Below are positions 17,991 to 25,611 of a stretch of DNA of 32,083 bases, piece after piece. Source of the DNA: Gammaproteobacteria bacterium (GTDB taxonomy: Bacteria; Pseudomonadota; Gammaproteobacteria; CAIRSR01); the NCBI GenBank assembly GCA_963575655.1, contig CAUYTY010000198.1:1-32083 (forward strand). The letters run 5' to 3'. The notes under the pieces were generated by a model that was not told where the DNA came from, did not search any database, and was given only the letters and a program-made list of their open reading frames with translations. The first letter of the stretch is position 1, and every line of letters starts with the position of its first letter. Made by a program: the position numbers and the translations under genes.

Positions 17991-19548
17991 GTCTCTCGTG
18001 GTCTGGATCCCCGGTTTACCCGCCCTAGTCGCTGCCAGCATTGTCGTGGGGTGGTTCACCGGTCGAAATCGTGAGGAGGCGGGAGAAAGGGCTACTGCCC
18101 TGTTGGCTACGGGGGCGACGGTGCTTTCCTTGCTGTTGCTCCTGGTGCTGGATGCTGCTGCCCTGATGATGGAAAACGCCCCGGGCCAGGTGTCGTATCG
18201 CCCCTGGCTGGAAAGTGGAGACTTCCAGGTAATGTTTAGCTTTACCCTGGACCGGTTGAGTTTGGCCATGGCAACTCTGGTGGCAACGATTGCCGTCCTC
18301 ACCCTGCGTTTTTCGGTCAACTACATGCATCGAGAGGGGGGATTTCAGCGTTTTTTCGCCGTGCTCTGCCTATTCGTGGCCGCCATGTTGCTCATTGTGT
18401 TGGCTGGCAACGGGGTAATGATGTTCGTGGGTTGGGAGGTGGCGGGGCTTTCCTCCTACCTCCTCATCGGCTATGCCTATGACCGTTCTATCGCTACCGG
18501 CAATGCCGTTCGTGCCTTGGTTACCAATCGATTTGGTGATGCGGGTTTTATCGTGGGTATTGTCCTTACCCACCACTGGTTGCTGGGTCTGGAATGGCCG
18601 CAGATCGTTGCCCATGTTCAGCAAGTCGATAATCTTCATGTAGGATTGATCGCTGGTGGATTTATGCTGGCGGCCTTGGCCAAGTCTGGCCAATTCCCTT
18701 TTGTCGGATGGTTGCCCCGCGCCCTGGAAGGTCCCACCCCTTCAAGCGCCATTTTCTATGGGTCTCTCATGGTCCACGCTGGGGTCTATCTGCTGCTCCG
18801 ATTGGAGCCCCTGTTGGTGGAGGTGCCGGTGATAATGGGCCTCCTCGTCTGTCTAGGGGGAGTGACCACTTTCTACGGCTTTTTCTCCGGTTTGGCTCAG
18901 ACCGATGTTAAAAGTGCCCTGCTCTTTTCTACTCAGAGTCAGGTGGGGATGATGTTTCTAGCCTGTGGTATGGGGTGGTTCGAGTTTGCTTTCTGGCACA
19001 TGCTAGCCCACGCCGCTTGGCGGGCTTACCTCTTCTTGAACGCCCCGGCTTACATGCATTTGGTGCATGGTCCAGTGCGGCACGTACCCTCCTGGTTGGC
19101 GAATAACCTCTTTCTGTATGCAGCGGCGACGCGACGCTTTTGGGTGGACACCTTAGAGGAACAACTCATCATCCGTCCTACTCAGGCCCTGTCCCAGGAC
19201 GTACAGACCTTTGACGATCTGGTGATTGACCGCATGGTGGGTCACATCCACGGTGGTCGTAATCCCTCTTCTCTGGAGGAGTGGGAGGCGCAACGTCAGA
19301 AGTTTCACGAAAATGAAGGCATTGATATTGATTTCGCCTGGGGCCGTGGGATCCTGGGCAATATGTTGGAACGGATTGCCTCCCAGTTGCATCGCTTTGA
19401 GGAGCGCCTGTTATTGGGGAGCGGTGGGGATGGTCTCTTGCAGAGTTTGCGACGCCTGGGTCACATTCTGGAATTAACGGATAATTTGTTGGAACAGCCG
19501 CGTTATTTGTTGCTTCTCGTGGTTCTGACCTTCGTCGTAATCCTCTAA
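17983..19548 (+). CDS. dabB: NuoL/DabB-like ion-translocating subunit
   Basis: A 521-residue NuoL-like membrane protein, the type that pairs with DabA as DabB. Conserved residues include Glu in MMFVGWEVAGLSSYLLIGY (near 151), Lys in LAALAKSGQFPFVGWLP (near 231) and the following GPTPSSAIFYGSLMVHAGVYL. After about residue 360 it leaves the antiporter core for a hydrophilic, charged stretch (about 390-500). It then closes with one hydrophobic helix, recalling the lateral arm and final anchor of NuoL. The ATG at 17983 overlaps the dabA stop by eight bases and has GAGG about 9 bases upstream. A longer in-frame opening from 17788 lies inside dabA and was rejected. A 250-bp relic of a close paralog lies at 22851-23104. 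Confidence 0.88.
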   Translation: MVESLVVWIPGLPALVAASIVVGWFTGRNREEAGERATALLATGATVLSLLLLLVLDAAALMMENAPGQVSYRPWLESGDFQVMFSFTLDRLSLAMATLVATIAVLTLRFSVNYMHREGGFQRFFAVLCLFVAAMLLIVLAGNGVMMFVGWEVAGLSSYLLIGYAYDRSIATGNAVRALVTNRFGDAGFIVGIVLTHHWLLGLEWPQIVAHVQQVDNLHVGLIAGGFMLAALAKSGQFPFVGWLPRALEGPTPSSAIFYGSLMVHAGVYLLLRLEPLLVEVPVIMGLLVCLGGVTTFYGFFSGLAQTDVKSALLFSTQSQVGMMFLACGMGWFEFAFWHMLAHAAWRAYLFLNAPAYMHLVHGPVRHVPSWLANNLFLYAAATRRFWVDTLEEQLIIRPTQALSQDVQTFDDLVIDRMVGHIHGGRNPSSLEEWEAQRQKFHENEGIDIDFAWGRGILGNMLERIASQLHRFEERLLLGSGGDGLLQSLRRLGHILELTDNLLEQPRYLLLLVVLTFVVIL

Positions 19549-19559
19549 GTAAAACCGCC

Positions 19560-21086
19560 ATGATCATTTCCGAGATCCCCTGGTCGAGCCAAATAGGTTT
19601 TCCTATTCTGGGAGTAATGCAATTCCTTCCTGTCTTGGGGGCGATTCTGCTCGTTGTCACTCGTCGGAGCCAACTGGCGGTATTCATGGCCTTAGTTCTA
19701 GGTCTCGTCGAGCTAGGGTTGGCCCTAACTCTTCGTCACACCTTCGTCCCTAACCAACCTGGTCTTCAGTTGGTGGAACGGCTGCCCATCATCGGTCTCC
19801 TGAACTACCATTCTGGAGTGGATGGTATTGGTGTGCTGTTCATGCTGCTCACGGCCTTTCTCTCGTTTATGGTGGTGGTGTACGGCATTTTTATTCGTCG
19901 TTTTGAGTTTCTTCCGCGCTATCTTGCCGTGGTGCTGGCCATGGAGGCCCTGATCATGGGCCAGTTTGCGACCGTGGACCTGCTCTGGTTCACCCTGCTT
20001 ACCCTGACGCAAACAGTATTTTCTGGGCAGCTACTCAGGGTGTGGGCCACTTCTTCAGAGGAGGGTCCGGCGGTGGCGCGTTTCTACCAATTCATGGGCG
20101 TGTCTCTGCTCTTGCTCATCACTGCGACCCTGCTTCTAGGTTGGCAACATGCGATGGCCAGCGGTGGTTTCTGGTGTTCTGACCTTCCGAGTCTCTCTGC
20201 CATTGAACTGCCGCCAGCTTTGCAATCGGTGATCTTCTACCTGTTGCTTTATGGTTTGGCCATTCGTATCCCTATGTTTCCCCTTCACGCTTGGTTGCCC
20301 CTTGTAGCGGAACATGGCACGGTGGCTTCGGCCATGGTGCTGCTATTGGGGTTGAAGACCGGGGTGTATGGCTTGATTCGCTTCGTCTTTCCGTTGCTGC
20401 CATACGCGGTGGAGCAATGGCACGGTTATGTCATTGCCATTGCCGCCACTGGTATTTTTTATACCGCTCTCCTTGCTCTCATGCAGCAGAACCTGCGTCG
20501 ACTTGTGGCCTACGCCGTGGTGAGTCATACCAGCATCTTGGTGATTGGTCTGTTCAGTCTTCAGGCCCCCGCTTTTCAGGGAAGTATCATCCTGGCGGCG
20601 AATTTTGGTTTGGCGATCTCCACCCTGCTTTTCACTCTAGGCATGGTGTACATGCGTACCAATACCATGCAGTTATCCAAACTGGGGGGAATATTTGACT
20701 TCCTACCCGGGATTGCTATTGCTTTTCTGGTGGCCAGTTTGGCTATCGCTGGTATGCCGGGTACCCCTGGTTTTGACGCCGCCCATCTCATACTAGATGC
20801 CGCGATTCACACCTTTGGCGCCCTGGTGACCATTACTGCCGCTTTGGGTAATGTCGCGGCGGTAAGCTGTCTGCTGTGGGCCTTTCAGCATACTTTTCTC
20901 GCCCACCCGTCCCCCAAAGAGGTGATTACCTTGGCACGGGCTAGTGCCGTGGAGACGGCCTTCGTCGTGGTGATGATTGTGGTGCAGCTAGTGGCGGGGT
21001 TTCACTCGGAACCGTGGTTAGGGTTAGTAGATCGGGCCAGTCGAGAGTTGGCCACGCCTTACCAGAGCGAAAGGAAACCAGAATGA
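19560..21086 (+). CDS. NuoM/N-like subunit lacking canonical Glu and Lys
   Basis: This 508-residue antiporter-like membrane protein has about 14 helices. The motif positions are recognisable but altered. Where pumping subunits have FWELTL, it reads WFTLLTLTQTVF (near 143-154), with no Glu. Where they have GVKxPxFPLHxWLP, it reads LAIRIPMFPLHAWLP (near 237-251), with Arg for Lys. The next Lys is kept (LLGLKTGVYGLIRF, near 264-277). It may be a structural or modified ion channel subunit rather than a standard pump. It starts 11 bp after the NuoL-like gene and overlaps the next gene by ATGA, so it is translationally coupled and unlikely to be decayed: the reading frame is intact throughout. Confidence 0.82.
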   Translation: MIISEIPWSSQIGFPILGVMQFLPVLGAILLVVTRRSQLAVFMALVLGLVELGLALTLRHTFVPNQPGLQLVERLPIIGLLNYHSGVDGIGVLFMLLTAFLSFMVVVYGIFIRRFEFLPRYLAVVLAMEALIMGQFATVDLLWFTLLTLTQTVFSGQLLRVWATSSEEGPAVARFYQFMGVSLLLLITATLLLGWQHAMASGGFWCSDLPSLSAIELPPALQSVIFYLLLYGLAIRIPMFPLHAWLPLVAEHGTVASAMVLLLGLKTGVYGLIRFVFPLLPYAVEQWHGYVIAIAATGIFYTALLALMQQNLRRLVAYAVVSHTSILVIGLFSLQAPAFQGSIILAANFGLAISTLLFTLGMVYMRTNTMQLSKLGGIFDFLPGIAIAFLVASLAIAGMPGTPGFDAAHLILDAAIHTFGALVTITAALGNVAAVSCLLWAFQHTFLAHPSPKEVITLARASAVETAFVVVMIVVQLVAGFHSEPWLGLVDRASRELATPYQSERKPE

Positions 21087-22546
21087 TGGATATGCCCTAT
21101 CTGAGTCTGTTGATCGCGTTGCCGCTAGTGGGGGCGGTGTTGCTGGGGGTGGTTCCAGTGAGAGGTCGAATTCGGGAGGTAGCCCTGCTTGTGACTCTGG
21201 TGGAATTGGCCTTGGCCCTGGCCACCCTGATGGCGGTGGATCCTAATTCCCACGCCTTTCAATTACAGGAAGAACTCCCCTGGATCCCAGACCTGAACAT
21301 CCATTACCGAGTAGGGGTGGATGGCCTCTCCGCGCTTTTTCTGCCATTTACCGCCCTGCTCTTTGCTGGGGTGATCGTTGCCTCTCCGGTGATTCAAATC
21401 TTGCCTCGGCTTCACTTCTCTATGCTTTTGTTCTTAGAGGGGGCCACCATAGGGGTGTTTACCGCCTTGGACACGATGCTCTTCTTTCTGTTTTGGGAGC
21501 TGACCTTGGCACCGGTCTACTTTCTAGTGAGCTTGTGGGGTATCGGTCCTCGCCGTCGGGAGGCAGCGACTAAGTACACACTGCTGATGTTAGTCGGGGG
21601 TGTACCCCTTTTATTCGGTTTCCTGATGGCTGCCTTGGCTCATGTCGAGCCGCTGTTCGATCTACCCTCCCTCCTTGCGCATCCTTTGCCTCCCTCTCTC
21701 CAGACCATGGTTTTTCTGCTCTTACTGGTGGGATTTGGGGTAAAGACCCCGGTTTTGCCTTTTCATACCTGGCTACCCAGCGTGGCGATGCAAGGTCCAA
21801 CTGGGGTGGTGGCAGTGATGACCGGTCTCAAACTGGGGGCTTACGGGCTGCTGCGCTTTGCCATTCCCATGGCCCCGGAGGCGGCTCGTAGCTTTCACTG
21901 GTTGCTGGCGGGATTGGGGGTGACGGGTATTGTCTATGGCGTTTTGGTTGCCCTAGCGCAGACCAATCTTCGCCGTTTGCTCGCTTACTCCAGCATCAGT
22001 CATGTAGGTCTAGTGGTGCTGGGGCTTGCTTCGTTCTCACTTCAGGGGGTGCAGGGAGCAGTATTCCAGCTTCTCAATTTCACCCTGGTGGCGGGTGGGC
22101 TCTTTTGTTTGGCGGGATTTCTTCAGCATCGTTTCGGCTCCACCGACCTTATCCACCTAGGGGGGTTGGCGCGTCCTATGCCAAAGGCCGCCATTTTTTT
22201 CCTACTGCTGGGATTAGGTGGTCTAGGGATGCCACTGACCTCGGGTTTTCCTGCCGAGTTACTTCTTTTGCAGGGTGCCCTGTCCTCTCACATGGGGGCC
22301 GGTCTGGCCGCTCTAGGTGGAGGCATCATCAGTGCGGCCTATTTCTTGGGTTTCTACCGTCAAGCCTTTCTTGGTCCGCTTCGTCACCCCTACCTAAGCC
22401 GAGGACCAGACTTACTACCTCGGGAGTTTCTGGTGCTGGGGGTGCTGGGTATTTTGTTGTTGGTCGGTGGATTCTTTCCGAGATTAATCCTTGGTTTTAC
22501 TCGAATGGCCGCTGAGGGATGGATCCAAAGATTAACAACACCGTAA
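21083..22546 (+). CDS. NuoM-like proton-translocating subunit, last gene of the dab operon
   Basis: A 487-residue antiporter-like membrane protein with all key residues: Glu in LFFLFWELTLAPVYF (near 140), Lys in GFGVKTPVLPFHTWLP (near 222) and Lys in GLKLGAYGLLRF (near 258). The ATG at 21083 overlaps the previous stop (ATGA) and follows AAAGGA at a good distance; the 23 extra residues of a longer frame from 21014 lie inside the upstream gene and were rejected. It closes a gapless five-gene set. No terminator with a T-run follows; palindromic repeats begin within 25 bp. Confidence 0.87.
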   Translation: MMDMPYLSLLIALPLVGAVLLGVVPVRGRIREVALLVTLVELALALATLMAVDPNSHAFQLQEELPWIPDLNIHYRVGVDGLSALFLPFTALLFAGVIVASPVIQILPRLHFSMLLFLEGATIGVFTALDTMLFFLFWELTLAPVYFLVSLWGIGPRRREAATKYTLLMLVGGVPLLFGFLMAALAHVEPLFDLPSLLAHPLPPSLQTMVFLLLLVGFGVKTPVLPFHTWLPSVAMQGPTGVVAVMTGLKLGAYGLLRFAIPMAPEAARSFHWLLAGLGVTGIVYGVLVALAQTNLRRLLAYSSISHVGLVVLGLASFSLQGVQGAVFQLLNFTLVAGGLFCLAGFLQHRFGSTDLIHLGGLARPMPKAAIFFLLLGLGGLGMPLTSGFPAELLLLQGALSSHMGAGLAALGGGIISAAYFLGFYRQAFLGPLRHPYLSRGPDLLPREFLVLGVLGILLLVGGFFPRLILGFTRMAAEGWIQRLTTP

Positions 22547-22568
22547 CCAGTGGCAGCAGGACTTTGTC

Positions 22569-22670
22569 GGGCGCAATAGCGAAGCGTATTGTGCCGAATA
22601 TTAAACTCGCTCGGTTGCTGGTGAGCGCGAAGAATAGCTATTATTGGCAAGGCTAACCGCTATTGCGCCC
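22569..22670. repeat. MITE-like palindromic repeat (GGGCGCAATAGCG ends)
   Basis: GGGCGCAATAGCG (22569-22581) is matched by its perfect reverse complement at 22658-22670, with 76 bp between. The left arm continues as AAGCGTATTGTGCC, itself a partial palindrome around AGCGAAGCG. It has no coding content and lies just after the dab operon. Confidence 0.7.
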
Positions 22671-22694
22671 TACACGGGCTTATTTTTATTCGTG

Positions 22695-22847
22695 GTAGGA
22701 TGGGTAGAGCGAAGCGAAACCCATCGAATCCCGTTCCAATATTCCAAATCCGCGCCCAACACGCCCCCGGTGTCCCGAGGGCGTTCAAGTCAATCAATCA
22801 AGTTGGTACAGTGAAAGATGGGTTTCGCTTCGCTCTACCCATCCTAC
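22695..22847. repeat. 153-bp MITE-like element with 31-bp perfect inverted repeats
   Basis: The arms 22695-22725 and 22817-22847 are perfect 31-bp reverse complements, starting GTAGGATGGGTAGAGCGAAG and separated by 91 bp. Each arm contains the core AGCGAAGCG shared with the repeat at 22569. The element ends 3-4 bp before the duplicated dab gene fragment. No transposase is present; it is presumably mobilised in trans. Confidence 0.75.
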
Positions 22848-22850
22848 GCT

Positions 22851-23104
22851 TGCTGGAATGGCCGCAAGTCGCCGCCCACGTCCAGCAGACCGACAATCTT
22901 CATGTGGGATTGATCGCTGGTGGATTTATGTTGGCGGCCTTGGCCAAGTTTGGTCAATTCCCCTTTGTTGGATGGCTGCCTCGCGCCTTGGAAGGTCCCA
23001 CCCCGTCAAGCGCCATTTTCTATGGGTCTCTCATGGTCCACGCTGGGGTCTATCTGCTGCTCCGATTGGAGCCCCTGCTGATGGAGGCGCCGGTGATAAT
23101 GGGG
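22851..23104 (+). pseudogene. Fragment of a second NuoL/DabB-like gene
   Basis: This segment matches 18589-18840 of the NuoL-like dab gene at roughly 90% of bases. It encodes the TM7-TM8 region (LEWPQVAAHVQQTDNLHVGL through LEPLLMEAPVIMG) in an open frame. Many differences in the first half are synonymous, while a run of about 70 bases near the end is identical. That suggests a paralog that once evolved under selection, perhaps with gene conversion, rather than a fresh copy. It has no start, ends abruptly in unrelated sequence at about 23105, and its left edge abuts a MITE. It cannot be functional alone. Confidence 0.85.
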
Positions 23105-23148
23105 CCACCAGCGTAAAGTTGCGCAGAGAGAGTATCGTAATTCTTTTA

Positions 23149-23193
23149 GACACGCCAACGGCGTGTCGGCATATCAGCCCAGGGCAACGCCCT
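23149..23193. repeat. Paired short hairpins
   Basis: GACACGCC/GGCGTGTC (23149-23167, 3-nt AAC loop) is followed by AGGGC/GCCCT (23181-23193, again an AAC loop). The matching loops and close pairing resemble a REP-type intergenic element. No T-run follows either, so termination is unlikely. Confidence 0.5.
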
Positions 23194-23240
23194 CACGGCC
23201 ATTAAGTTAAGGGAATCTCTCCTAAAACAAATAGTTACAT

Positions 23241-23290
23241 CATTCCCACGCTCCGCGTGGGAATGCATCCCGCGACGCTCCTGCGTCGCG
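23241..23290. repeat. REP-like hairpin pair downstream of the RAYT remnant
   Basis: CATTCCCACGC/GCGTGGGAATG (23241-23265, 11-bp stem) is followed by CGCGACGC/GCGTCGCG (23271-23290, 8-bp stem). A close relative of the first hairpin, in a 14-bp-stem version, occurs at 31872-31902. These lie just downstream of a REP-associated tyrosine transposase fragment, the usual arrangement of REPs with their RAYT. Confidence 0.7.
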
Positions 23291-23403
23291 TGTCTCGAAA
23301 CACGGCCCATCCATTGTGGTGATTCCGTTCCATACGGTCATATACTGCGATGACTTCCGACTTGTTCGTGATCTTCACCAATACGCGACGCTGGGGCGTC
23401 GAG

Positions 23404-23946
23404 TTATTTAGGGGGCTGCCCTCCTTTTTCGAATATATGGCGAGGTCTACCACGAAACGGAAATCCCACTTTGCGAGCCAGCACATCTTCAATTTCCGTT
23501 TTGAACTTCTCATTGCTCAACGGTGTTCCCGTTTGCAAGGCGCATCTTAGCTGCACTAATTCATCAGCATCCGAACAGTCATGGAGAAAGCTACGATAAA
23601 CAGATTGGCAATCCATGAGAGAATGTCCTAAAGAAAAATATTCCCCGTGTGGTGTCAAGACAGAATTACTCACCCCCAGCGCGTTAGCCGCGTAGCTAGA
23701 CCAACGATACTTGGTCGGGTGATCCACCATTCCTGCTCTGACTGGGTTCAATTCGATATAACGCATGCAGGACAGTAAATAGATCTGCGATTGAATGATG
23801 TTGCTCTTGTATCTTCCCTCCCACAAAGTGCCATGTCGCTGATAGACCTTGTTCACATACCTCACATAATCCCGCCCCACACTTTGGAACAAGCGCCCAA
23901 CGGAATTGGAAGATTCTGGTGTCAATAACAAATGTACATGGTTGGT
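23404..23946 (-). pseudogene. REP-associated tyrosine transposase (RAYT, Y1_Tnp), 5'-truncated
   Basis: The frame begins, without a start codon, at TNHVHLLLTPE, the HUH metal motif of Y1 transposases. It continues through the tyrosine-helix region (SVGRDYVRYVNKVYQRHGTLWEGRYKS) and the RAYT signature CMRYIELNPVRAGMV to a full C terminus. The ~40-50 residues that normally precede HVH are missing: the reading frame meets a TGA two codons upstream of TNHVH, where IS30-like terminal sequence starts (23947). It is therefore inactivated by that insertion. A TTG could restart translation just after the HUH motif but would leave an inactive enzyme. Confidence 0.85.
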
Positions 23947-24052
23947 GCGGATTCAAACTCGAAGTGCAACTCTTGAATTAACAGTTAGTTGAGTGATCGA
24001 GGTACTCTAATTTCTGTATCAGACGAATCCTCGCAGCGTCAAGGGACCGTGG

Positions 24053-24575
24053 GTGGTGTTTCAGACCTGGATATTGCGGTAGCCATTCTTCAAACATGGG
24101 TATCGGGTGACTTTCTGCCATAATTTTGAAGTATTATCGTGCGCAACGAGAACTTTACTTGGAAAGAACCTCCAATGGCTAACAGAGCTGTTTTGTGTCC
24201 ATGCTGTAAATGTGATCATGTCGTTAAACGCGGCAAGACGGAACTTGGAAAACAACGCTATCTCTGCCTGAAGCCGGAATGTGGTAGGAAGACATTCATT
24301 TTAGATTATACCTACCAGGGGTATTTGCCAGAAGTCAAGGAGCAGATCATCGACATGGCAATGAACGGCAGCGGGATCCGTGATACTGCGCGGGTATTGA
24401 GAATTAGTCCAGGGACGGTTATTAGCGAAATAAAAAAACAAGAACCCTATATTGAGGCAGTCAATCAGTCACTACTGAAAAGACTGAATGCAGATGACAT
24501 TGTTGTTGATATTCAAAAGGTTGAAGGTGCTGAAGTGGATGAAATGTGGAGCTATAGCAAAGCCACCATAAAATG
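24053..24575 (+). mobile_element. IS1-family element, 3' part lost
   Basis: The left end is placed near 24053 (GGTGGTGTTTCAGACCTG), which resembles IS1-type termini beginning GGTG; this boundary is approximate. The element carries an IS1 transposase gene that breaks at about 24573, where IS630-like sequence begins at a TA. The IS1 right end was not found before 25090. Confidence 0.5.
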
Positions 24576-24576
24576 A
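24175..24576 (+). pseudogene. IS1-family transposase, C-terminally truncated
   Basis: From the ATG at 24175 the protein reads like IS1 InsA: MANRAVLCPCCKCDHVVKRG with a zinc-finger Cys pattern (CPCC, then CLKPEC), then IIDMAMNGSGIRDTARVLRI, a helix-turn-helix. It runs without a frameshift into the start of the InsB-like catalytic part (EGAEVDEMWSY), where the first catalytic Asp lies. It then enters foreign sequence and stops after 133 residues. The rest of the DDE domain is missing, so it is inactive. GGAAAG upstream supports this start over an in-frame one at 24139. Confidence 0.85.
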
Positions 24577-24731
24577 TTACGCATAATTTGCGAAGACTTC
24601 CTCGGTAGTACGGCGTTCTCTTTTGTCAATCGCCTTTAATTGCGCCCACTTATGTTCGATGGGATTGAAATCTGGTGAATAAGGGGGTAAATATTCCAGA
24701 ATATGGCCCGCATTTTTGATGGCTTGTTGAA
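24577..24731 (-). pseudogene. IS630-family transposase, C-terminal fragment
   Basis: The minus-strand frame contains AIKNAGHILEYLPPYSPDFN followed by PIEHKWAQLKAIDKRERR, the hallmark end of IS630 DDE transposases (YSPDxNPIE, with the last catalytic Glu), and stops at 24577. The upstream ~80% of the gene is absent; the 5' break coincides with the 101-bp element starting at 24732. The right junction (TATAGCAAAGCC near 24563) begins with TA inside the IS1 gene, as expected for IS630 insertion at TA. Confidence 0.8.
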
Positions 24732-24832
24732 TAGACCTTATCGGAAACCCCCTACCTAGCTCTGCCGGACAACGCAACCTCATGATTTATATTGACTGTG
24801 GTGGGTGATGAGGAGGTTTCCGATAAGGTCTA
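24732..24832. mobile_element. 101-bp MITE with 18-bp perfect terminal inverted repeats
   Basis: TAGACCTTATCGGAAACC (24732-24749) and its exact reverse complement (24815-24832) bound a 101-bp element whose ends begin and finish with TA. This fits a Tc1/IS630-type MITE inserted at TA. It has no coding capacity. It truncates the IS630 transposase fragment. Confidence 0.7.
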
Positions 24833-24989
24833 TTATCGGAAACCTCACCCCCCGCCCCCCTCTCCTTAACAGGAGAGGGGGAGAATTATTCCGTTGTTAT
24901 GCTTAACTCCTGGACGGAACAGGCAAAAAATCTCCCCCTCTCCTGTTAAGGAGAGGGGGGCGGGGGGTGAGGTTTTGGGTTTCCGATAA
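24833..24989. repeat. 157-bp element with 44-bp perfect inverted repeat inside MITE-type ends
   Basis: The outer ends TTATCGGAAACC (24833-24844) and GGTTTCCGATAA (24978-24989) share the terminal motif of the 101-bp MITE. Inside, 24841-24884 and 24931-24974 are perfect 44-bp reverse complements, and each arm itself contains CTCTCC/GGAGAG around TTAACA. A 46-nt loop separates them. As RNA it would form an extremely stable stem. No coding sequence was seen. Confidence 0.75.
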
Positions 24990-25089
24990 TGTCTAATGTT
25001 TCAGGATTTCTCATTGCCCGTAAGAAAATGGCTCATTTGAGCTAGCAGGCCGCCCCTCTTCTAACAACGCATTTCATTGGAGGAACAAA

Positions 25090-25488
25090 ATGAATTACAC
25101 GCATATCACTCATGACACGATGATTTCTTTACTCAAGCCTTTTACCGATCATGTTCATACTATCACGACCGACAATGGCAAGGAGTTTTCCCAACATCAA
25201 CAGATCGCCAAAGAACTGAATGCAGGGTTCTACTTCGCACACCCATATTCCTCCTGGGAGCGTGGCGCTAACGAGAATATGAATGGACTGATCCACCAGT
25301 TTTTTTCAAAGAAGATGAGTCTTAAATTCATCCCTGAAAAATTCATCAAGAGGGCAAAGGATCTCCTAAATCACCAGCCACGAAAATGCCCCGGATTAAA
25401 AACTCTTTTTGAAGGGTTCAATAATGAGTTAAAATTGGGCAACCCATCCGTTGCACTTCAAGATTGCAATCCGCCGTTCAGCATTTAA
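25090..25488 (+). pseudogene. IS30-family transposase, C-terminal half
   Basis: This fragment carries the end of an IS30 DDE domain: the second Asp in TTDNGKEF and the Glu in SWERGANENMNGLIHQFF, then RAKDLLNHQPRKCPGLKT. The N-terminal DNA-binding part and the first Asp are missing. An ATG at 25090 with GGAGG upstream would translate it, but catalysis is impossible. The normal stop, expected inside the right terminal repeat after VALQ, is bypassed by sequence change, so the frame runs 14 bases past the element end. Confidence 0.85.
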
Positions 25489-25611
25489 TTCGGCGAAACG
25501 GAACTGACGCAGCAATTCTAAATTACGTTGAAGCCAAGCGTCGTAATCGACTTCGTAAAGGTTCGTCAGTTCACCAATACACGCCAACGCCGCCATAGCT
25601 TTGCCTCTCAA
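25475..25611 (-). pseudogene. DUF29-family protein, N-terminal fragment
   Basis: Reading on the minus strand from just after the carB stop, the frame contains NLYEVDYDAWLQRNLELLRQ followed by FRFAELNAE, the N-terminal signature of the DUF29 family. It then runs into IS30 terminal sequence at 25474 and loses similarity. The missing part would be about 100 residues. DUF29 has no established function and is common in bacteria rich in mobile elements. Confidence 0.65.

Larger units (their letters stand above)
23947..25474 (+). mobile_element. IS30-family element, interrupted and internally replaced
   Basis: The left edge GCGGATTCAAACTCGAAGTG (23947 on) and the reverse complement of the right edge (25474 back) share GCGGATT and GAAGTGCAAC with one indel, which fits imperfect terminal inverted repeats. 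The 3' part encodes an IS30-type transposase C terminus. The 5' half of that gene is gone, and the interior holds IS1-like and IS630-like fragments and two hairpin elements. The left edge cuts a RAYT gene and the right edge a DUF29 gene, with no evident target duplication, so the flanks have been rearranged. Confidence 0.65.

Noticed and set aside
22700-22850. N-terminal coding extension of the dab gene fragment
   Set aside because: This part of the open frame is the MITE itself, with inverted-repeat arms, not protein-coding sequence.
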